Origin: CAZJYI01 sp964550025
GTDB lineage: Bacteria; Verrucomicrobiota; Kiritimatiellia; UBA8416; CAYOBW01
Direction of reading: 5' to 3'
Length of the DNA stretch: 53,252 nucleotides
Assembly: GCA_964550025.1 (NCBI GenBank)
Contig: CAZJYI010000074.1
Location: 1-53,252, forward strand
Part shown: one piece after another, positions 25,367-33,600 of the stretch
Numbering within the stretch: the first letter of the stretch is position 1
Layout: every line of letters starts with the position of its first letter
Program-made: the position numbers and the translations under genes
Notes under the pieces: model-generated
What the model saw: the letters and a program-made list of their open reading frames with translations, nothing else
Told to the model about the DNA's origin: nothing
The model's database searches: none

Positions 25367-25915
25367 CTACACAGTGGATTCCCCCGCGCCCCCGCCGGGC
25401 ACTGCCGGCCCGCCCGGACGGTCCGGCGGGGTCGCCTCGGCCGCCTGCTTGCGGAAGCGGGTCACGGCCACTGTTCGGTGCTGGTGCTTGACGAAGGCGC
25501 CGCGGAATTCATCCGTCGTCACTACTCCCGATTGAACCGCCTCGCGCACCTTCTCCGAGTCGGGAGAACCGATTTGCGGCAGGTAGGGATCAAGGGCGTC
25601 CCTCAGTCCTCCCAGGGCGGCCTTTATCTTGCGCACATCGGGCGACAGGATCATCCTGTAGCGATCCCCAAGGCGCTCGCGCAGGACATCCTCGTCGTAT
25701 TCGACGTCCGTCTTCTCGCGGTAGATGACTTTGAGGCGCTCGTCGGCCAGCGCGACCTGCCACTGGGTGGCGCCGGTCGGAGCAAGGAACGCCTTGAGCT
25801 TCTCCTGGAGCTGGGCCTTCTCCTCCTGCAGGCGCGCCTGCTCGGCCTGGATGTCTATGTAGCGCTTCAGGGTCTTCTCAATCTCCGGCGTCAGTTCCGG
25901 CGTTTCGGTTGTCAT
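25367..25915 (-). CDS. Hypothetical coiled-coil protein, first gene of the T7SS-like operon
   Basis: A 182-residue soluble protein from ATG 25915, with GGGAG six bases upstream. Residues about 10-45 are a heptad coiled coil (IEKTLKRYIDIQAEQARLQE). A mixed domain follows (GATQWQVALADERLKVIYRE, DVEYDEDVLRERLGDRYR), then a helical part (SDSEKVREAVQSGVV-like at about 120-140) and a proline/glycine-rich tail (PPDRPGGPAVPGGGAG). The coiled coil plus small domain recalls phage Gam-like nuclease inhibitors in outline only. I do not assign a function. The gap to the WXG100 gene contains an inverted repeat, so its membership in the operon is probable but not certain. Confidence 0.6.
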   Translation of the reverse strand: MTTETPELTPEIEKTLKRYIDIQAEQARLQEEKAQLQEKLKAFLAPTGATQWQVALADERLKVIYREKTDVEYDEDVLRERLGDRYRMILSPDVRKIKAALGGLRDALDPYLPQIGSPDSEKVREAVQSGVVTTDEFRGAFVKHQHRTVAVTRFRKQAAEATPPDRPGGPAVPGGGAGESTV

Positions 25916-26104
25916 GGTCTACTCCCGTGCGTGCGTCGTCGTCCCGGGGCCGGGCAAACAGATACAAGGATAAAGCAATAGCCGAACGCAGGCAACTCTC
26001 CATGCGCGTCCCGTCGCGCGAGAGGAAATCCCAAATTGTCTTCCCTTCGTTCCTCTTTCTCCTCATAATGCTCTTGCGAAAACCAACAGATTGGGGGGGT
26101 GCCC

Positions 26105-27535
26105 ATGTCCATTGCAACGCTCGCAAAGAGCATCAGACTTGCCTGTGTCTCATTTGTCCTTTTTGGCCTCGGCGTGTCCTCGTCCCCGGGGCAGTTGACC
26201 TGCCGGATCGCCATGTCAGGGCAGAACAACAAGCCCGAGATCTCCTGGACCGATCCGGCGCCCAACGACGGCTATGCCGTCTTCACCGCGCCCTATCATC
26301 CAGACGACGCCTGGAAACATGCAGGCGACATCGATACGTGGCCGACCGGGGCAACCACCTGGCAGGCCCCCACGCTGGGCGCGCAGTCGTTCTTCCGCGT
26401 CAAGAAGGTGGGCCGCGGCAATCGGATCTCGGTGGTTCATCAGGAGGACTTCACGGCGGCTGCTATTGAGTCTGGGCTTAATCTCCTTGGCATCTCCGGG
26501 TTCACACCCCAGTACAATGTCAAGGTGTACACGGTGACGTACATTACGTTCGACCCCCGCGGAAGATCCGTGCTCGCCACCGGCGCCCTGTGCGTGCCGT
26601 CCGATCTGACGAGCGCCCCGTTGCTTTCCTACCAGCACGGGACAATCTTCCTTTTGGAGGACGCTCCGTCCTATTCGTGGAGTCTCTTTTCGATGACGAC
26701 AGAACAGCTCACAATTCTCGCCCTGGCCTCGGAAGGCTACATTGTCTGCGCTCCCGACTACCTCGGCCTGGGTGGGGAGTCCCCGCCGCTCCACCCTTAC
26801 TGCCACGCCCGTTCCGAAGCCGTCGCGGCCGTCGACCTCCTCCGCGCCACGACGTCCTACCTGTCCGGCGGGCCCCCCGCGCCCAACGGCCAGCTCTTTC
26901 TCGGCGGCTACTCCCAGGGCGGCCATGCCACCCTTGCCCTGCAGCGCGAGCTGGAACAGAACCACGCCGGCGAGTTCGCCGTTACCGCCTCGGCCCCCAT
27001 GGCCGGTCCGCACGATCTCTCGGGCACCATGAAGGCCCTCATCCTCGCCGGTGTTCCCTACGATTCCCCGAGCTATGTGGCCTATCTCCTCTTCGGACAC
27101 AACACGGTCTACCCCCTGTTCGGCAACCCCAATGAAGTCCTCGTGGCGCCCTACGACACGACGTTGCCGCCCCTCATGAACGGCTACCGTACCGGGTCGC
27201 AGATCGATGCAGCCATGCCCAGCATACCCAGGCAGATTTTCAAGGCCGGTTTTCTGGCCGACTTCACCAGCAATCCCAGCAACGCCCTGCACGCTGCTCT
27301 CGTCGCCAACGACACGTACCGCTGGATCCCCACGGCGCCCACCAGGTTCTACCACTGTGCCGGGGACACCACTGTCCCCAAGGCCAACTCGGACGTCGCG
27401 GTGGCCTGGATGCGCGCCCGCGGCGCAACCCAGGTCTCCATCACCGACCCCGACCCCACCGCCAACCACTCCAGCGGCGCCGAGCCCTGCCTCGTGGCGG
27501 CAAAGACGTGGTTCGCGACGTTGCGGACGCCGTAA
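26105..27535 (+). CDS. Secreted lipase/esterase-like alpha/beta hydrolase
   Basis: A 476-residue exported hydrolase from ATG 26105, which follows a run of seven G residues acting as a likely ribosome-binding site. The signal peptide is MSIATLAKSIRLACVSFVLF... The nucleophile elbow is GGYSQGGHATLAL (Ser270). The acid and histidine are probably in the C-terminal part (CAGDTTVPKANSD and NHSSGAEPC). The core resembles the secretory lipase (LIP) family: YQHGTIFLLEDAPSYSW, GYIVCAPDYLGLG. An N-terminal segment of about 90 residues (ISWTDPAPNDGYAVFTA, WPTGATTWQAPTLGAQSFFRV) looks like a small beta domain found in PVC exoproteins. It is divergent from the T7SS-like operon; the 189-base gap shows no gene. 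Confidence 0.8.
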   Translation: MSIATLAKSIRLACVSFVLFGLGVSSSPGQLTCRIAMSGQNNKPEISWTDPAPNDGYAVFTAPYHPDDAWKHAGDIDTWPTGATTWQAPTLGAQSFFRVKKVGRGNRISVVHQEDFTAAAIESGLNLLGISGFTPQYNVKVYTVTYITFDPRGRSVLATGALCVPSDLTSAPLLSYQHGTIFLLEDAPSYSWSLFSMTTEQLTILALASEGYIVCAPDYLGLGGESPPLHPYCHARSEAVAAVDLLRATTSYLSGGPPAPNGQLFLGGYSQGGHATLALQRELEQNHAGEFAVTASAPMAGPHDLSGTMKALILAGVPYDSPSYVAYLLFGHNTVYPLFGNPNEVLVAPYDTTLPPLMNGYRTGSQIDAAMPSIPRQIFKAGFLADFTSNPSNALHAALVANDTYRWIPTAPTRFYHCAGDTTVPKANSDVAVAWMRARGATQVSITDPDPTANHSSGAEPCLVAAKTWFATLRTP

Positions 27536-27639
27536 CTGCAATCCTACCATCTGCCAAGAAACGTCGCGTCCCTGAGAGCATGTTGCGGCTGCCTGACGAC
27601 CCGAACGGCATAAATGCGATGAAATTGGTGGCATTTCCC

Positions 27640-27668
27640 TTGTCCGCAGCCGACAGGTATGGTATATG
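27640..27668 (+). promoter_or_regulatory. Possible sigma70-type promoter for the hydrogenase operon
   Basis: TTGTCC at 27640-27645 and TATATG at 27663-27668 are 17 bases apart, each matching four of six consensus positions. They lie about 46 bases before the hydrogenase small-subunit start, in an AT-richer patch (GGTATGGTATATGC). No operator could be recognised. Confidence 0.3.
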
Positions 27669-27713
27669 CTCCTTCTGCGGACAGTGTATCGACCCATAGA
27701 ATGGAAAGAACGA

Positions 27714-28658
27714 ATGAGCCTCTCTCGACGAAGCTTTCTCAAGTACTGCGGCATCATCGCGGCGTCCGTCGGCATCGATCCCCTCGATCTTGGCCTGCTC
27801 GGGAAGGCCCTGGCCGATCCCAACGGACCCGTCGTGATCTGGATGCACGGCAGCTCGTGTACGGGTTGCTCGGTCTCGCTGCTGAACCGCATCAGTGATC
27901 GTGTGGGCGAACCCGCGACGATCACGGATGTGCTGACCGACGCGATCAACCTGGTGTACCACCCGACGCTCATGGCCCTGGCGGGTGAAGGCGCGGGGGC
28001 GGCGCTCAAGCAGGCCTACGACCGGGGCAACTACGTGCTCGTGCTCGAGGGCGGCGTGCCGACGGCCTTCAACGGGCATTGCTGCATCGCCTACAGCTTC
28101 GATGGCGAGGAAGTCACCTACCAGCAGGCCGTCACCGATTGCGTGGCCCGCGCGGCTGCCGTCATCTGCGCCGGCACCTGCGCCTCGTTCGGCGGAATTC
28201 CCAGGGCCGGGAGCAACCCGACCAAGGTCGTCAGCATCGAAGAACTGACCGGTCGCCAGACGATCAACATCTCCGGTTGCCCGGCCAATCCCGACTGGGT
28301 TGTCTGGGCCATCGTGCAGCTCATCCTGGGAAACACGGTCGCCCTGGACAATGACCACCGCCCGGTTGACCTGTACGCAAAGGATCTCAACGGCGACCCG
28401 GCGCCGGGCCTGATTCACGACAAGTGCCCCCGCAACGGCAACGACGAGGCAACGTCTTTCTCCGACGTCACCGGCAAGTGCCTGGTGCGGCTGGGGTGCC
28501 GCGGGCCGGACACCAACGCGCGTTGTGAGAACTGCTGGAACGGGATCGCCGGGCAGAACGGGAAATGGTGCATCGGCGTCAACGCGCCCTGCCACGGCTG
28601 CACGGAGCGCGCGTTTCCCGGACCTGAAGGCTTTTATTCGCAATACAGCACGATTTAG
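27714..28658 (+). CDS. [NiFe] hydrogenase small subunit, Tat-exported
   Basis: A 314-residue small subunit carrying the electron-transfer clusters. ATG 27714 begins MSLSRRSFLKYCGIIAASVG, a twin-arginine signal, so the mature enzyme is exported folded with its large subunit. Proximal-cluster ligands are C49 and C52 (SSCTGCS), then GTCASFGGIP and SGCPANP. The medial and distal cluster ligands are also present: IHDKCPR, GKCLVRLGCRGP, CENCWNG, WCIG and PCHGCTE. The subunit is thus complete. There is no C-terminal hydrophobic anchor and no cytochrome b gene next to it, so it may be a soluble periplasmic enzyme or use another partner. It lies 14 bases before the large-subunit gene. Confidence 0.93.
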   Translation: MSLSRRSFLKYCGIIAASVGIDPLDLGLLGKALADPNGPVVIWMHGSSCTGCSVSLLNRISDRVGEPATITDVLTDAINLVYHPTLMALAGEGAGAALKQAYDRGNYVLVLEGGVPTAFNGHCCIAYSFDGEEVTYQQAVTDCVARAAAVICAGTCASFGGIPRAGSNPTKVVSIEELTGRQTINISGCPANPDWVVWAIVQLILGNTVALDNDHRPVDLYAKDLNGDPAPGLIHDKCPRNGNDEATSFSDVTGKCLVRLGCRGPDTNARCENCWNGIAGQNGKWCIGVNAPCHGCTERAFPGPEGFYSQYSTI

Positions 28659-28672
28659 AAAGGCGGTGGTTC

Positions 28673-30130
28673 ATGCCCGTCATCACAGCGGCAATCGATC
28701 CGGTGACCCGCATCGAGGGGCACCTCCAGGTGGAGATCGACGTCGATACCGTCAACGGCATTCAACAGGTGGTGGACGCCCGTTCGGTCGGCACCCTGTT
28801 CCGCGGTTTCGAGAAGGTCCTGGAGGGCCGCGATCCGCGTGACGCGCCGATCATCACCTCGCGCATCTGCGGCGTCTGTCCCACGGCCCACAGCCAGGCG
28901 TCGGTGCTGATGCTTGACTCGGCCTTCGGCGTCGCTCCGCCCACGACCGGGCGCGTCCTGCGCAACCTGGTTCACGGGGCCTGCTTTGTCGAATCCGACA
29001 TTCTGCACTTCTACCTGCTCTGCCTTCCGGACTTCATCGACGGCCCGGGCATGGCACCGTGGCAACCGGGGTGGGACGTGGGGCGCCGCCTGGACAAGCG
29101 CACCGCCGACACGCTGCTGGCGCACTACCTCGAAGCGATCACGATGCGTCGCAAGGCGCACGAGATGGGGGCCATCTACGGGGGCAAACTGCCGCACACA
29201 CCGGCCTTCATCGCGGGCGGCTTCACGGCCGTCGCGACAGCACAGTCGAAGACGGACTTTCAGGCCTACCTGACGGAGCTCATCAACTTCACCCGCGACG
29301 TGTACATTCCGGACGTGGAGTTGCTGGGTTCGATGTTCGACGAGTACTACCGCATCGGCAAGGGGCACGGCCACCTGCTGTCGTTCGGGGTCTTTCGAAC
29401 AAGCGATGGTCGGCCATTTCATCTCTTGAGGCCCGGCCGGGTCGATGATGGCTCGGCCACGGTGCTTGCGATGGACCAGGCGAACATCACCGAGCACGTC
29501 ACCCGCGCCTGGTACGACGATGTCGAGAACGACAAGCATCCGTCCACGGGCGACACGATCCCCATCCATCCCAAGGAGGGCGGTTATTCGTGGCTCAAGG
29601 CGCCGCGCTACGACGGCACAGTGTACGAATGCGGGCCGCTGTCCCGCATGGCGGTGAACGGCGAATACAACGGCGGGGTCTCGGTCATGGACCGGCACCT
29701 CGCGCGCGCAAGGGAGTGCCTGAAGATCCTCGAGGCAATGGAGGACTGGCTCTCCGGCCTGCCGACCGGCACGTCCGCCTTCACGACCCACACGCCGGCG
29801 GAGACGGCAACGACGTACGGTCTGACCGAGGCGCCCCGCGGCGCGCTCGGGCACTGGATCCAGATCGCGGGCGGCAGGATCCGCAAGTACCAGGTCATCA
29901 CGCCCACCTGCTGGAACTGCTCGCCCCGCGACACGGCGGGGGTCCGCGGCCCCATGGAAGAAGCGCTGGTCGGCACGCCGATCACGGACATCGACGAGCC
30001 GATCGAAGCGCTACGCGTTATCCACTCGTTCGACCCTTGCCTGGACTGCGCCACGCACGTCATGCGGCCGGACGGCCGGAAGGAGAAGACCATCGCAATG
30101 GGGCGCGGTGGAACACGCGCGATTGGATAG
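28673..30130 (+). CDS. [NiFe] hydrogenase large (catalytic) subunit
   Basis: A 485-residue catalytic subunit. The L1 motif RICGVCPTAH (C66, C69) and the L2 motif DPCLDCATH (C456, C459) supply the four cysteine ligands of the NiFe centre. RIEGHLQVEI near the N-terminus is the usual family start. After H462 there is a 23-residue tail (VMRPDGRKEK...), the part normally removed by a specific endopeptidase after nickel insertion; that protease gene is next. It has no signal peptide and would be co-exported with the Tat-tagged small subunit. The hyp genes for the Fe(CN)2CO cofactor are not in the window. The motif set fits group 1-like enzymes, but the subgroup needs a phylogeny. Confidence 0.94.
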   Translation: MPVITAAIDPVTRIEGHLQVEIDVDTVNGIQQVVDARSVGTLFRGFEKVLEGRDPRDAPIITSRICGVCPTAHSQASVLMLDSAFGVAPPTTGRVLRNLVHGACFVESDILHFYLLCLPDFIDGPGMAPWQPGWDVGRRLDKRTADTLLAHYLEAITMRRKAHEMGAIYGGKLPHTPAFIAGGFTAVATAQSKTDFQAYLTELINFTRDVYIPDVELLGSMFDEYYRIGKGHGHLLSFGVFRTSDGRPFHLLRPGRVDDGSATVLAMDQANITEHVTRAWYDDVENDKHPSTGDTIPIHPKEGGYSWLKAPRYDGTVYECGPLSRMAVNGEYNGGVSVMDRHLARARECLKILEAMEDWLSGLPTGTSAFTTHTPAETATTYGLTEAPRGALGHWIQIAGGRIRKYQVITPTCWNCSPRDTAGVRGPMEEALVGTPITDIDEPIEALRVIHSFDPCLDCATHVMRPDGRKEKTIAMGRGGTRAIG

Positions 30131-30137
30131 GTGGAAA

Positions 30138-30611
30138 ATGGGGCAGTCGGCCAACATCGTGGTCATGGGCATCGGCAACCTGCTGTGCGCCGACGACGGC
30201 GTCGGTATACACGCCGTGCGCGAGCTGTCGGAGCGCGGGCTGCCGGCGCGGACGGTGGATGCCGGCACGGCCATTCTGCATGCGCTGCCCTTTGCCGAGG
30301 AAGCCACACACCTGCTGGTCATCGACGCCGTGCGGGGCGGTCAGGCGCCGGGAAGCGTATACGAGCTGGACGGCTATGCCATGGAGCCCGTGAGCGGGCA
30401 GCAGTCATTGCATGCGCTGGGATTGAAACAGGCCATGGAACTGACCCCCTCGGAACGGCGCCCGGACGTCTTCACGGTCCTGGGAGTGGAACCGGCCAAC
30501 GTAGAATACGGAATGGAGCTTTCTGACCCGGTCGGCGCGGCTTTGCCCGTGGTCGTCGAACAGGCGGGCCGGGTTGTTGACGAGTGGATTTCCAGCGGAG
30601 ATGAGACATGA
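30138..30611 (+). CDS. Hydrogenase maturation endopeptidase (HyaD/HycI family)
   Basis: A 157-residue cytoplasmic protease. ATG 30138 follows AGGTGGAA; an in-frame ATG further upstream at 30108 would overlap the large subunit. VMGIGNLLCADDGVG is the nickel-binding N-terminal motif with the conserved acidic residues. LLVIDAVRGGQAPGS holds the second conserved acidic residue, and QQSLHALGLKQAM the conserved histidine. The family cleaves the C-terminal tail of the large subunit once nickel is in place. It begins 7 bases after the large-subunit gene, and its stop overlaps the start of a giant exoprotein gene (ATGA). Confidence 0.92.
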   Translation: MGQSANIVVMGIGNLLCADDGVGIHAVRELSERGLPARTVDAGTAILHALPFAEEATHLLVIDAVRGGQAPGSVYELDGYAMEPVSGQQSLHALGLKQAMELTPSERRPDVFTVLGVEPANVEYGMELSDPVGAALPVVVEQAGRVVDEWISSGDET

Positions 30612-33600
30612 TCAGGAAGATTGTAAGAACATGCTGCATAGGTCTGGCTGCCGCGGCGGTGGCCGTGCCGCGGCCAGCACCGGGGCAGACGGACGGGACG
30701 GTGACCTTTCGTGTCACGACAGCGGACCCCGAAGACGTTTCGTACAGCCCCAAGAACTGCATGGCGATCTGGGTTACGACCGGCACGGGAACGTTCGTCA
30801 AGACGCTGAAACGGCGCGCCAACAGCCGCGAGAGATACCTGTACAAGTGGATCGCCGACTCGAACAGGAATACGACCGATGCCATTACGGGCGCCACGAT
30901 CAACAGCCTCCAGACGCACAACGTGACGTGGGACTGCCGAGACACATCGGGGGCACTCGTCGCGGATGGTACTTACCGCGTGCGCGTGGAGTTCACGACG
31001 CGCAACGGACAGGGGCCGTACACGTCATCGACGCATATCCAGTTCACGAAGGGGCCGTCACCGGTGACGCTGAACCCGACGGACTACGACTACACGTCCA
31101 GCCCGTATCACCCCTTGGGACCCGAGTTCACCAACATGCAACTGGTCTACACACCCTCGGCGACGCCGCACGACATCGCGGTGTCGAACATCGACGTGCC
31201 CGGGTCCGTGGTGGCCGGGTCAAGTGTCCAGGTCACCGTAACGGTCAACAACCTGACGGCCACCGAGGAGGCCAATGTCGCGGTGGAGCTGCGGAACACG
31301 ACCACGGACACGCTGATCGGCGCGCAGACGATCACGACGCTGGCCGGAAGCGGGTCGGCGCAGAAGACGTTCACGTGGGACACGACGGGCCTGGCGCACG
31401 GCGACTACGACCTGACCGCGAAGGCGGGTCCGGTCCCCGACGAGGGATCGATCGCCGACAACGAACGGGTCACGGCGGTCACGGTGCGCGCTGCCGTACA
31501 CGATATCGCCGTAACCGCCGTGGATGTTGCCTCGCGCATCGCGCCGGGCGCGACTCCCAACGTGACGGTGACCGTGACAAACAACGGCGATTTCGCGGAG
31601 ACGTTCAACGTCGTGTTGTCCGATCTCACTGCCGGATCCAGCCTGGGAACCATGCCGGTGGCGTCCCTGGCGGCGGGTGCGGGACAGGACGTGGTCTTCC
31701 CGTGGAATACGAGGTGGTCGACGCAGGGCATACACCGGCTCAAGGCGACGGCGGGGCCGCTCGCGACGGAGTGGAACCTGGCCAACAACGCGGTGTACGC
31801 ATGGACGGCCGTCGCGACCGGCACGACCGAGCGGACACTGATCGCAGCGGGCAGCGAATGGGAGTACAACGACCGGGGCGTCGACCTGCACGCTTCGAAC
31901 TGGAAGGAATCCACGTACTACGCGAGTCAGTGGGGATCGGGCGACGCGCAGCTCGGGTACGGGGACGGCGACGAGACCACGGAACTGTCGTACGGCGTCA
32001 GCACCAACAAGTATCCCTGCTACTACTTCCGACGGACGTTTTTTGCCGCGGCCACGCCGGAGACGCTGAGTGCCGGCCTCCTGCGCGACGACGGCGCCGT
32101 CGTCTACATCAACGGCGTCGAGGCCTGCCGCGACAAGATAGCCGCCGGACCAACCGGGTACGACCAGTACGCGATCGACGGGGCAGTGGGCGGTGGTGAC
32201 GAGGACACGTTCTTCCCGTTCACCCTCGACCCGTCGCTAGTGGTCCCCGGCGAGAACGTGGTCGCGGTGGAAGTGCACCAGATCAACGCTACGAGCAGCG
32301 ACCTGGGTTTCGACCTCGCCCTGACTTCGACCGTGCCCGTATGGACGGAACAGCCTGACGTGGCCGTAGTGGACATGGCGCTGCACGACGGCATCGCCGG
32401 CGACGTGATCGACATCGACGTGGCCGTGGCCAACCGGGGCAACGCGCCCGCCTCGTTCACCGTGTCGCTCAACAACCTGGACGGCGGCGGGCCGGTCGGG
32501 TCGAAGCCGGTGGCCGACCTCATGCCCGGAAAGACCGGGCACGTGGCATTCGACTGGCCAACGTTGGGGCTCGTGCCGGGAGACTATCGTCTCGAGGCCA
32601 GCGTGTCGGGTTTGACCGGCGACATCAACAGTGGCAACGACGCGCTCATCGGCACCGGCACGGTGGCGGGGTCCGGCTTCGCCGTCGCGTCTGCGTCGGT
32701 CGCGGGCAGTATCGGCGGATTCTGCGAGGATGTCGTCGTGAACGGCAACACGGCCTACCTCGTGGCTGGAGCGTCCCTGGTGGCGCTCAACATGGCAGCC
32801 CCGGCGACCCCGACCGTGCTCGACTGCCTGCACATGACGGGGCTCGGGCAGGATATCGAGGTCGCTGGATCCCACGCCTATGTTGCCTGCGGCGAGGATG
32901 GCGTTCAGATTGTCGATGTGTCCGTCCCGACTGCACTCGTTCACCGCCTGACCTACGACACATCCGGCCATGCCGGCGACGTGGCCATTGCCGGCTCAAC
33001 GCTGTACGTTGCCGACGGCGCAAGCGGGTTGCGCATCGTGAACGTCACCGATCACGCGGACCCCACCGTCTCCGGCGCAATCCGCACCGGCGGCGCGGCA
33101 CACGCGGTCACCGTGTCGGGGACAACCGCCTATGTCGCCGACGACAAGGGGGTTCTGATCCTGGACGTCTCGGCACCCGCGACCCCCGCGGAGCTGGGAC
33201 GCGTCACCGGACTTGGTTTCGGGCGGGCCCTCGCGTTGTCGGGCACGACACTCTACGCCGGCGATGGCGACGGCGAATTGTACGTGCTGGATGTCGCCAC
33301 GCCGGCATCCGCGGCGATCAGCGGGCAGGTTCGCTTGCCCGGCCACGTGCGGGACATCGTTCTCGACGGTACCACGGTGTACGCTGCGGTCGGTGCATCA
33401 GGCGTTTCGGCCGTCAATGCATCGACGCCCGCGTCGCCCGCGATCGACGGCACGATCGCGACCGGCGGCGAGGCCGCGGGCCTGGCGTGGCTGGGGAGCC
33501 GTCTCTGCGTCTCCGACGGGTACGCCGGCATGCGGGTCATCACGACCGCCGTGCCGGGATCGACGGTTGTGGGGGTCTACACCGATGTCAGCCGCTCGCG

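Noticed and set aside
25367..25915. Call as an LXG-type toxin of the T7SS-like system
   Set aside because: It has no LXG motif or toxin domain and is too short; coiled coil plus a small domain is all that can be seen.
26216..28009. 597-codon minus-strand frame across the lipase and hydrogenase genes
   Set aside because: It runs opposite two genes with clear motifs (GYSQGG, the Tat signal and cluster cysteines) and across their promoter gap.
28673..30130. Assignment of the hydrogenase to a specific subgroup
   Set aside because: The L1 and L2 motifs fit more than one group 1-like subgroup; a phylogeny would be needed.
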